DNA of 64,000 nucleotides, taken from Palsa-948 sp964481195 (GTDB lineage: Bacteria > Bacteroidota > Bacteroidia > Palsa-948). The notes under the pieces were generated by a model. It was given only the letters and a program-made list of their open reading frames with translations, did no database searches and was not told the DNA's origin. Positions 16,596-23,887 of this stretch are shown here, piece by piece. Each line of letters begins with the position of its first letter. The stretch's first letter is position 1. The DNA lies in contig CAYZTB010000002.1 in assembly GCA_964481195.1 (NCBI GenBank), positions 67,660 to 131,659 of the forward strand, read 5' to 3'. A program made the translations under genes and the position numbers.

Positions 16596-18320
16596 ATGAA
16601 AAATTATATTTACTATCTATTTCTTATTCTGCTATTTGCCTCTTGTGGCATAGGAGAATCTGATAATTCGTACCGCGAAAATCCTAAAGGAGGACGTGTT
16701 TACGGTGGCACTCTCCATGTAAATGAATCCTATCAATATCTTTCTTTATATCCCTATAAAATTACGGATGCTGTTTCTCATAATATTGCAAATCAGATTT
16801 ACGAAGGGTTGGTTAGGTTTGATAGAAGAAATATTACCGAGGTGCAACCCAGCATAGCAAGTAGATGGGAGATTGATGCTACAGGCACTCAATATACTTT
16901 TTACTTAAAAAAGGATGTGTTTTTTCATGACGATCCTTGTTTCCCAAATGGTAAGGGCAGAGAGGTTAAGGCGCAGGATTTTAAATATTCTTTTCAATTA
17001 CTTTGTACAAAGAGCGATGACAACCCTTTATTTGAATCAACCTTTAAAGGAAAGGTAAAAGGTGCCGATGCATTTTATAGTGGTGAAAAATCATCCCTAG
17101 ATGGAGTTATCGTAATTGATGATTATACTTTACAAATAAATTTAATTACTCCAACAAATTCTTTCTTATATATATTGGCTGGAGAAGGTGGTACCGTTTT
17201 AGCGCAGGAAGCAGTAAAGAAATATGGTCGAAATATTACTGTTGGAACAGGACCATTTATTTTTAAAGGCAAAAACAGTTTGGATCAGCTAGTTTTGGTG
17301 AGCAACCCAGTTTATCACCGTACAGATTCTTTAGGGAACAAACTCCCATTCATAGATTCCTTAGTTTTTAATTTTATTGTAGACAAAAAAGAAGAGCTGG
17401 AAGCATTTAAACGTGGAGATATTCATATCATATTTGAACTTCCTTCTGAGTCAATCAGTGAAATGGTGGAAGCGCAAATTGCGGACTTTGATAAGAAATC
17501 AGCAAAGTATCTTTTGTTTCGCACACCGGTTATGTCCACTCAGTATTATCAGTTTAATATTTTGAAAAAGCCATTTACCGATTTGAAAGTCAGACAAGCA
17601 TTTTCGTATGCTATTAATAGAAAAAAAATTATTACCGATGTGTTACATTCAGAAGCCTTTGGGCCAGGCATTTGTGGGTTAACGCCTCCTGGAATTCCGG
17701 ATTACGACATCACTCAAATCAAAGGCTATATGTTTAATAGCGATAAGGCAAAAAAACTATTGGCAGAAGCCGGATATCCGGATGGAAAAAATTTCCCCAA
17801 GATTACCATTGAGTTGAATAGTGGAGGAGGAAAGCACCTTGCGGTTGTTGAAGAGATAGAAAAGCAATTAAAAGAGGTGCTAAATATTGATGTAGATTTT
17901 ATAGTAGTTCCATTTGCTCAAAAGCTTGAGGATGCAAAGTATGGTAAAATAGATATGTGTCGTGCCGGTTGGGTAGCGGACTATCCAACTCCAGAAAGTT
18001 TTCTGAGAATTTTTTCTGGAGAGAATGTGCCCGATAGCATGAATTTACCTTCTTTCCCAAACACAATCAAGTATAAAAATCATTCGTTTGATAGTTTGTT
18101 TCAATTAGGCGTTTCTGCTAAAACCCCCGAAAAAGCATATGAGGAGTTTTTGAAAGCAGAACAAATTATGATTGATGATGCACCGGTCATGGTGCTTTGG
18201 TATGATGAAAGTCTTAAAATGGCTCACTCATTTGTAAAAAACGTTTTTTTTAATTCGATGAACTATAAAGAGTTTTCCGAAGTGTACCTTCAGCGTGAAT
18301 CTGACAAAGCCGCACAATAA
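16596..18320 (+). CDS. Peptide-binding (SBP family 5) lipoprotein
   Basis: Extracytoplasmic solute-binding protein of the oligopeptide/dipeptide ABC family. A lipoprotein signal ends at the lipobox FASC (Cys17 counting from ATG 16596). The body has the family layout: IANQIYEGLVRFDRR, WEIDATGTQYTFYLKKDVFFHDD, a hinge near PFTDLKVRQAFSYAINRKKI, and the C-terminal ADYPTPESFLRIF region. The 574 residues are typical. The frame can also be opened at GTG 16593, one codon earlier. No permease or ATPase gene is adjacent, so the transporter partner is elsewhere. The following DUF167 gene begins 6 bases later. Confidence 0.9.
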   Translation: MKNYIYYLFLILLFASCGIGESDNSYRENPKGGRVYGGTLHVNESYQYLSLYPYKITDAVSHNIANQIYEGLVRFDRRNITEVQPSIASRWEIDATGTQYTFYLKKDVFFHDDPCFPNGKGREVKAQDFKYSFQLLCTKSDDNPLFESTFKGKVKGADAFYSGEKSSLDGVIVIDDYTLQINLITPTNSFLYILAGEGGTVLAQEAVKKYGRNITVGTGPFIFKGKNSLDQLVLVSNPVYHRTDSLGNKLPFIDSLVFNFIVDKKEELEAFKRGDIHIIFELPSESISEMVEAQIADFDKKSAKYLLFRTPVMSTQYYQFNILKKPFTDLKVRQAFSYAINRKKIITDVLHSEAFGPGICGLTPPGIPDYDITQIKGYMFNSDKAKKLLAEAGYPDGKNFPKITIELNSGGGKHLAVVEEIEKQLKEVLNIDVDFIVVPFAQKLEDAKYGKIDMCRAGWVADYPTPESFLRIFSGENVPDSMNLPSFPNTIKYKNHSFDSLFQLGVSAKTPEKAYEEFLKAEQIMIDDAPVMVLWYDESLKMAHSFVKNVFFNSMNYKEFSEVYLQRESDKAAQ

Positions 18321-18326
18321 TATTTT

Positions 18327-18584
18327 ATGGAGCTTCGCTGTCTGGTTAAGCCCCAAAGTAAAATAGACAAGATACAAGTAGAGTTGGATGGAACTTTGAG
18401 AATTAAGATTCGCGCCTTGCCTGTAGCTGGTAAGGCTAATCAATATCTGATTACTTACTTAGCCTCCGTGTTTGATGTTTACAAGGGAAGCATTCAGATT
18501 ATTTCAGGTTTTACTAATTCACATAAAAGAATTAATATTGTGGCTGACGAAACAAAAATTATAAACAAGCTCAAAACTTTATAA
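18327..18584 (+). CDS. DUF167/YggU-family protein
   Basis: The protein has 85 residues with the DUF167 pattern: V-x-P-x-(A/S)-x-x-x at the N terminus (CLVKPQSKIDKIQ), then LRIKIRALPVAGKANQYLITYLA and the Lys/Ser-rich end (ISGFTNSHKRINI). The family is small and widespread with no settled biochemical role. It sits 6 bases after the peptide-binding lipoprotein and 10 bases before aminopeptidase P, so it is likely cotranscribed with both. Confidence 0.88.
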   Translation: MELRCLVKPQSKIDKIQVELDGTLRIKIRALPVAGKANQYLITYLASVFDVYKGSIQIISGFTNSHKRINIVADETKIINKLKTL

Positions 18585-18594
18585 ACTCATTCCT

Positions 18595-19884
18595 ATGCGC
18601 TACGACCAAATCCCTTCCAGTCTATTTATAGAAAATAGAAAAAAATTTAGTAAAGAGATTCCGGCAGGATCATTGGCTATATTTCAGAGTAATGATATCA
18701 TGCCTTCCAGTGCGGATGGCACCATGGCATTTAAGCAGGCTACGGATATCTTGTGGCTTTCAGGCGCAGATCAAGAAGAAAGCATCTTATTAATATTTCC
18801 GGATTCCAAATTGCCGGAGCACCGTGAAGTATTATTTCTGAAAGAAACTAACGAACACATTGCAATATGGGAGGGCGCTAAGTTCACCAAAAAACAGGCT
18901 GCCGAAGTTTCTGGCATTCAAACTGTTTATTGGCTTTCGCAATTTAAAACGGTGTTGCATACGCTTATGTGCGAATGCAAGCAAGTGTATCTAAATACCA
19001 ACGAACATCTACGAGCAGTTATCGAAGTGGAAACACGCGATGCTCGTTTTGTAAAATGGTGCAAAGAGCAATACCCACTACATACTTATAATCGCGTGCA
19101 ACCTATCATGCATAAGTTGCGAGCAATAAAATCAAAAGAAGAAGTTGTTTTAATTCAAAAGGCTTGTGACATAACAGAAAAAGGATTTAGAAGATTGTTA
19201 GGATTTATTAAACCCGGAGTTTGGGAATATGAAATTGAAGCGGAGTTGATTCATGAGTTTGTGCGAAATCGTTCCAAAGGATTTGCCTACGGACCTATTA
19301 TAGCTTCCGGATTTAATGCTTGCGTATTACATTACGTAGATAATAATAAGGAATGTAAGGCTGGCGATGTAATATTAATGGATGTAGCTGCCGAATATGC
19401 AAACTATGCATCGGATTTAACTCGCTGCGTTCCTGTATCCGGAAAATTTACTAAGCGACAAAAAAATGTGTACGATGCAGTGCTGCGTGTCATGAATTCT
19501 TCCATTGCCATGTTAAAGCCAGGCAACAACATCATTGACTATCACGAAGCCGTTGGCGAATTAATGGAAGCGGAACTGGTTAAGCTAAAATTATTAAATG
19601 CATCGGCAATAAAAAAACAAGACCCTAAGAATCCACTTTACAAAAAATATTTTATGCACGGCACTTCTCATTATTTGGGACTTGACGTACATGATTATGG
19701 CGATAGATACCGAAAGTTTGAAGCTGGTATGGTTTTTACTTGCGAGCCAGGCATATATATCAGGGAGGAAAATTTAGGCATACGCTTGGAGAATGATATT
19801 TTGCTTACAAAAAATGGAAATGTGGACCTTATGAAAAACATTCCTGTTGAAGCAGAGGAGATTGAAGACCTAATGAATGCCTAA
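18595..19884 (+). CDS. pepP: Xaa-Pro aminopeptidase (M24B)
   Basis: Dimetal aminopeptidase removing an N-terminal residue that precedes proline. The N-terminal AMP_N domain (residues ~1-165) is followed by the pita-bread M24 domain. Metal ligands are visible: Asp in VILMDVAAEYANYASDLTR (two Asp), His in HGTSHYLGLDVHD, Glu in TCEPGIYI and Glu in GIRLENDIL. The 429 residues match the family. It follows the DUF167 gene by 10 bases, and its stop overlaps the next ATG by one base (TAATG). Confidence 0.93.
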   Translation: MRYDQIPSSLFIENRKKFSKEIPAGSLAIFQSNDIMPSSADGTMAFKQATDILWLSGADQEESILLIFPDSKLPEHREVLFLKETNEHIAIWEGAKFTKKQAAEVSGIQTVYWLSQFKTVLHTLMCECKQVYLNTNEHLRAVIEVETRDARFVKWCKEQYPLHTYNRVQPIMHKLRAIKSKEEVVLIQKACDITEKGFRRLLGFIKPGVWEYEIEAELIHEFVRNRSKGFAYGPIIASGFNACVLHYVDNNKECKAGDVILMDVAAEYANYASDLTRCVPVSGKFTKRQKNVYDAVLRVMNSSIAMLKPGNNIIDYHEAVGELMEAELVKLKLLNASAIKKQDPKNPLYKKYFMHGTSHYLGLDVHDYGDRYRKFEAGMVFTCEPGIYIREENLGIRLENDILLTKNGNVDLMKNIPVEAEEIEDLMNA

Positions 19885-20690
19885 TGATACGTTACGCAGA
19901 TTTTCGAAATGTAAAAGTCCGGTACGCTGACATTGGCAAGGGCAGAGTAGTGGTACTGCTTCATGGTTTTTTAGAAAGCCTGGAAGTGCTCGAAGAACTT
20001 GCCCTCAAGCTATCAAAATCTTTTCGTGTTATTTCTATTGATCTACCCGGGCACGGAAAAACTCCGGTTGTAGGTTATATGCACTCTATGGATTTGATGG
20101 CACAGTGTGTGAAGTCTGTGTTAGACTCCTTGCATTTGAAAAAATATGTTTTGGTTGGACACTCCATGGGAGGTTATGCAACTCTGGCATTTGCAAATCT
20201 GTTCCCAGTTCCACTAGCAGGTTTTTGCTTGTTAGATTCTACGGCATTGCCAGATTCGGAAGAAAAAAAAATGGACCGGGATCGTATGATTGAAATAGTA
20301 AAAAAAGAGCACAAAAATTTTGTAGCAGATTTAATCCCAAAACTATTTGCGCCCGAAAATAGTTCATTGTTTAAAAAGGAAATTGCTGTTGCAAAGCGTG
20401 TAGCCATGGAAACATCTGTTGAAGGTACAGCTTCTGCTTTGTTGGGAATGAAAACTCGTCCCTCTTTTGAACACACGCTTAAAAATTCAAAAGTGCCCGT
20501 ATTATTTGTAATAGGGAAAAAGGACGTTCTTTTAGCTTGGGAAAATATTTTGTTGCTAACCAGCTTGCCTAAAAAATCTTATCATATTATTCTTGAACAT
20601 GCAGGGCACATGGGTTTTTATGAAGCTCCTGAAGAAACGCACAAGGCTATTCGTAAGTTTTGCAGGATGTGTTTCGCATCAGCTAAGTAA
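19884..20690 (+). CDS. Alpha/beta-hydrolase
   Basis: Cytoplasmic alpha/beta-hydrolase-fold enzyme of 268 residues. The oxyanion segment VVLLHGFLES, nucleophile elbow GHSMGGYATL (Ser), acid near VIGKKDVLLAW and catalytic His in EHAGHMGFYEAPEE are all present. It resembles small carboxylesterases and MenH-like hydrolases; the substrate is not assignable. The start overlaps the pepP stop by one base, and the stop abuts the convergent lysine-rich gene without a spacer. Confidence 0.88.
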   Translation: MIRYADFRNVKVRYADIGKGRVVVLLHGFLESLEVLEELALKLSKSFRVISIDLPGHGKTPVVGYMHSMDLMAQCVKSVLDSLHLKKYVLVGHSMGGYATLAFANLFPVPLAGFCLLDSTALPDSEEKKMDRDRMIEIVKKEHKNFVADLIPKLFAPENSSLFKKEIAVAKRVAMETSVEGTASALLGMKTRPSFEHTLKNSKVPVLFVIGKKDVLLAWENILLLTSLPKKSYHIILEHAGHMGFYEAPEETHKAIRKFCRMCFASAK

Positions 20691-21677
20691 TTATTTCTGC
20701 GGCATTCCAAGCCCATACTCTTTTTTATTTTTTTGTTTGCGCATTGTTTTCCGTTCTTTTTTCGAAGGGCTAAATTTTCCGGTCTCATCTCCGCTTGACT
20801 GACTCATTTGCTTTTCCTCTTTTGAGCTGCGCTTGAAAAACTTCTTTTTTCCTTTGGTTTTATGTTTTTTTGTTTTGCCCTTTGCAGCGTTAGAAGAAGC
20901 ATTCTTTTTTAATTTAACACGTGTTGCAAATGCATCATTTCCTCCAGCCTTAGATTTTTTTAGTTTTCGCTCAGATCTTTTTTTAACTTTTTTCCCCTGT
21001 GCTTTATCGCCATAATCCATCGTGTAATCGTTACTAACTGTAAAGCCACCATCGCTTACATCTTTCCCTTTTACTCTTTTGTTTTTCTTTCCTTTTACTC
21101 TTTTTCCTTTTGCTCGATCACCATATTGTTTTGATTTTGAATTGGTAGCAAAAGCATCCGATGAGCCATCACTTTTAGTTTTATTTTTTACACGCTTGCT
21201 TCTTTTGCCTCTTGCTTTATCACCGTATTGTTTAGATTTTGAGTTGGTAGCAAATGCATCCGATGAATTATCTCCTTTATCCTTGTTTTTTACACGCTTT
21301 GTTCTTTTCCCTTTGGATTTTTCTCCATACTGTTTGGATTTTCTTTTTGAAGCAAATGCATCGGAAGAGTTATCGCTTTGTATTTTATTCTTCTCCTTTT
21401 TTACTCTTTTGCCTTTTGATTTATCTCCGTAACTTTTAGATTTAGTTTTTGCAGAGAAGCCATCACTCGTCTTGCCTGATTTTTTTTGACGTGGTGCTTT
21501 AAAACTTTCTTTTTGCTTAGCCTCCTTACGCTTACTTTTCTTTCTTCCAAAAAAACCACCTTCTGTATTAGTTTTATGTTTAGCAGGTTTATCGGCAGCA
21601 GGCTCCTGACCCCAAACATTTATGGAGGAGAGAATAAATAGAAATAATATAAATAGAGACTGTATCCTTACCGGCAT
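20691..21677 (-). CDS. Secreted lysine-rich tandem-repeat protein, function unknown
   Basis: This 328-residue protein has a signal peptide ending near Gln24 (INVWGQ) followed by an extremely basic, low-complexity body. About six imperfect ~33-residue repeats are visible, with core (S/G)D-x-SSDAFA-x-x-x-KSKQYG(D/E)KxKGKR-x-KRVKNK. The central three repeats are nearly identical and the outer ones have diverged. The C terminus is Lys/Ser-rich and ends KKEYGLGMPQK. There is no enzymatic motif. Such polycationic repeats could bind nucleic acid, LPS or another anionic polymer outside the inner membrane; this is inference. Reading-frame shadows on the opposite strand are long because of the repeats. 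Confidence 0.75.
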   Translation of the reverse strand: MPVRIQSLFILFLFILSSINVWGQEPAADKPAKHKTNTEGGFFGRKKSKRKEAKQKESFKAPRQKKSGKTSDGFSAKTKSKSYGDKSKGKRVKKEKNKIQSDNSSDAFASKRKSKQYGEKSKGKRTKRVKNKDKGDNSSDAFATNSKSKQYGDKARGKRSKRVKNKTKSDGSSDAFATNSKSKQYGDRAKGKRVKGKKNKRVKGKDVSDGGFTVSNDYTMDYGDKAQGKKVKKRSERKLKKSKAGGNDAFATRVKLKKNASSNAAKGKTKKHKTKGKKKFFKRSSKEEKQMSQSSGDETGKFSPSKKERKTMRKQKNKKEYGLGMPQK

Positions 21678-21713
21678 ATCTGTAAAGATACAAAAAATGA
21701 AAAAAAGATAAAA

Positions 21714-21959
21714 TTAGTCGAGCGGCTCGGCTAAAACAATATCCTCCAATTCTACAGGAGTTTTTAGTCGTTCGCAGGTGGTTCTATCATTTGCCTGCTC
21801 GGCCATTTTGTAACGCATGCGCTCCGAGGCTGTGGAGAAGAAATGTATCAATTCATTTCCAAGGCTGTTTTCCCAAATAACGCCAAAGACTTCTTTGCCG
21901 CCTTTTAGTTTAAACTTACACAAGGTGTCGTTGTATTGTAGAAAATCGTTACGTTTCAT
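21714..21959 (-). CDS. Small conserved-looking protein, possibly Sm-like beta fold
   Basis: This 81-residue soluble protein has no signal peptide. The N-terminal part (CKFKLKGGKEVFGVIWENS) has the strand-turn pattern of small beta barrels such as Sm-like domains, followed by a charged helix (SERMRYKMAEQANDRTTCERL) and an acidic end (VELEDIVLAEPLD). I do not recognise a family, and the function is unknown. Codon use and a clean start separate it from antisense shadows. Confidence 0.65.
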   Translation of the reverse strand: MKRNDFLQYNDTLCKFKLKGGKEVFGVIWENSLGNELIHFFSTASERMRYKMAEQANDRTTCERLKTPVELEDIVLAEPLD

Positions 21960-22083
21960 AGGTTTGGTTTTACATTATAAATATTGTTAAGTGAAACGTA
22001 AAGCCCAAATTAATAGTTACATATAATTCTTCACAATAAAGATAGGATTGTTAATATCCTTAAGGAAGGTGTAAATTCTTACA

Positions 22084-22521
22084 CTATTTAGCCCACATAA
22101 AAACTCTAGGGTTGTTTTCAAACTGCTTAAACGCCTCTTCGTCTGCAGAGAGAATGGCAATGAAGTCTACAATGGGAAGCACTAAAAAGCAACCTCCCAG
22201 CGTACCAATGTAAACAAAAGGAATGTAAGGCTTTGTGCCTAGGGCAATTCGATGTAAGCCAAGTAATCCAAAAGGAAAAGGGAAGGAAAGTATCGCAGCC
22301 ATCAACTTTTTCTTTTTATAATTTGAAACTTTTAAAGAGTCGTATGCAGCAATAAGCGGTATTTCGTTGTTGATTAATGGAATAGCTAGGCTATCAGATA
22401 AAAACGATTGTTCAGTTTCTGCTGTATGTAAAGTATCTGGTATGAATAGTGTATTGTGATTTGCCTGAACAGCAGTTATTGAAAAAAGAAAAATATAAAA
22501 TACGTACACCAACCTGTTCAT
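22084..22521 (-). CDS. TM2-domain-like membrane protein
   Basis: This 145-residue protein has an N-terminal signal peptide or anchor (LVYVFYIFLFSITAVQA), a ~45-residue polar stretch, then a TM2-like module. In the module a basic KKKK patch precedes two hydrophobic helices carrying FGLLGLHRIALG between them, and Asp follows the second helix (LPIVDFIAIL). TM2 proteins are widespread and poorly understood. The ATG lies immediately after a possible TATTTTTG -7 box, so either the message is nearly leaderless or the true start is slightly downstream. Confidence 0.75.
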   Translation of the reverse strand: MNRLVYVFYIFLFSITAVQANHNTLFIPDTLHTAETEQSFLSDSLAIPLINNEIPLIAAYDSLKVSNYKKKKLMAAILSFPFPFGLLGLHRIALGTKPYIPFVYIGTLGGCFLVLPIVDFIAILSADEEAFKQFENNPRVFMWAK

Positions 22522-22572
22522 AAAATCAAAAATACAATTTGCTACTTGATACCATTCCTAATAAAATATATT

Positions 22573-22580
22573 TATTTTTG
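22573..22580 (+). promoter_or_regulatory. -7 box for the outer-membrane barrel gene
   Basis: TATTTTTG matches TAnnTTTG, with a TTG about 24 bases upstream as a possible -33 element. It ends 32 bases before the ATG at 22613. Confidence 0.45.
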
Positions 22581-22612
22581 TACATATCAACAAATCTATA
22601 AACCAAATCAAC

Positions 22613-23308
22613 ATGAAAAAAATCATTACTTATACTTTCTCAATGATTGTATTGATTTCTGCAGGGAGTGCTTTTGCAGGAAACGGATTTATTGAGAATC
22701 CTTTGCAGCTAAAAAAGAACAAAAAATCAAATATTTTAAATTCAAGCTACAAGCTTGAAGATGAAGGCGCTAAGGCTTTTGGAGAAGGGAAACTGACTTT
22801 ATCTTTAGGGTATGGCGCTGGTTCTGGCGGAATATTAAAAGCAATACTTAAAACTTATGAATCTGAAGCCGGCTATAATTTTACAAGTTTAGGCCCTATT
22901 CATTTTAGAGGCGAGTATGGATTAACAGATAAAATGGGATTGGTGCTTAGTGTAAACCATAATAGCTGGCAGGCAAACTGGACACATACAGATTCTTCTG
23001 CAGTTGGAGTCATCTACCAAGATGAGTTTAAGCGTTCTGTAACCAGTATTTTGGCAAGATTTAATTTTCACTTTGGAATTACTGATCATGTGGATCCTTA
23101 TTTTGGAGTTGGAGCGGGATATAGATTAGTAAATTATGCGTTTAAGTCTACAGATCCTGCTTATAATATCTCCTGGACTAGCCCTCTAAATTTAGGCTTT
23201 GAAACAACGGTTGGCGTACGCTACTTTTTTACTGAAAGCTTTGGTATTTATGGAGAAATTGGACTTGCACAATCTTTTGTGCAGGGAGGATTGGCATTTA
23301 CTTTTTAA
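22613..23308 (+). CDS. Outer-membrane beta-barrel protein
   Basis: This 231-residue exported protein has a classical signal peptide (ending SAFAGNG) and alternating amphipathic strands such as KLTLSLGYGAG, GLVLSVNHNSWQANW, SILARFNFHFGI and DPYFGVGAGYRLVNY. It ends with a terminal Phe (GGLAFTF), the usual signal for Bam-mediated barrel insertion. The size suggests an 8-stranded barrel of the OmpW/OmpA-like kind. The ligand is unknown. A strong promoter-like box precedes it and an intrinsic terminator follows, so it is a single-gene transcript. Confidence 0.82.
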   Translation: MKKIITYTFSMIVLISAGSAFAGNGFIENPLQLKKNKKSNILNSSYKLEDEGAKAFGEGKLTLSLGYGAGSGGILKAILKTYESEAGYNFTSLGPIHFRGEYGLTDKMGLVLSVNHNSWQANWTHTDSSAVGVIYQDEFKRSVTSILARFNFHFGITDHVDPYFGVGAGYRLVNYAFKSTDPAYNISWTSPLNLGFETTVGVRYFFTESFGIYGEIGLAQSFVQGGLAFTF

Positions 23309-23327
23309 GAGCATAACAAATTACATC

Positions 23328-23362
23328 AATAGCTCTGGCAAATGTCAGGGCTATTTTATTTT
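23328..23362 (+). terminator. Intrinsic terminator after the barrel gene
   Basis: The stem AATAGCTCTG pairs with CAGGGCTATT (one G-U), has an 8-base loop, and is followed by TTATTTT. It lies 19 bases after the stop at 23308. Confidence 0.7.
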
Positions 23363-23883
23363 ATGGAGGTAAAGCTTTCTAGAATAATATTGAAGTCAGC
23401 ATCGTAACTACTTTGCTCCTCGTTTGTAATCCCTAAAACGATTTTATAGTATGTTGATCGGCTTTCTATTACTGCAACTCTATAGTAAATGTTAGTTTTG
23501 CCAACCAGTCCCCTGATGTTGCCTATGTAGGAATTAAGATTGTTTATTTTTTTCGGGTAATATTTCAATAAACTTCCGCTATTCATTTTAGAAATATATT
23601 CTTGAGCGGAATTGTTGAATGTAAATTTTAATGTATTGCTTGAATCAATAGGGATTTCGTAGACCAGCATAAAAATATTTTCTTTTGAACCAAAAAGTTG
23701 AAGTAATGCGCTTGAGTCTGCCTGGTTGGATGCTGATAAATAGGAGGGTATTGATAAAGAAAATTTATCCGGCACTACAACCTTTCTGTATTCTATATTC
23801 TCAGTATGGAAAAAATGCCAAAAGGAAAAAAGTGTAATAGGGGTAATCAATAAAATGATAAAGACAAACTTTCTTAAATTCAA
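23356..23883 (-). CDS. Membrane-anchored or exported protein downstream of infB, unknown function
   Basis: This 175-residue protein has an N-terminal hydrophobic helix (FVFIILLITPITLFSFW) and a soluble domain beginning KVVVPDKFSLSIPSYL, reminiscent of PsbP-like or lipoprotein-associated domains of Bacteroidota that open with a Phe-Ser-(Ile/Leu)-x-(Ile/Val)-Pro strand. The domain ends with ADFNIILESFTSIK. The gene starts 4 bases after the infB stop and is therefore probably in the nusA-infB transcript. No function is assigned. Confidence 0.7.
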   Translation of the reverse strand: MNLRKFVFIILLITPITLFSFWHFFHTENIEYRKVVVPDKFSLSIPSYLSASNQADSSALLQLFGSKENIFMLVYEIPIDSSNTLKFTFNNSAQEYISKMNSGSLLKYYPKKINNLNSYIGNIRGLVGKTNIYYRVAVIESRSTYYKIVLGITNEEQSSYDADFNIILESFTSIK

Positions 23884-23887
23884 GAAA

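Noticed and set aside
20833..21439. Plus-strand frames opposite the lysine-rich repeat gene
   Set aside because: Phe/Leu/Ser-rich antisense of Lys-rich codons; periodicity follows the sense gene.
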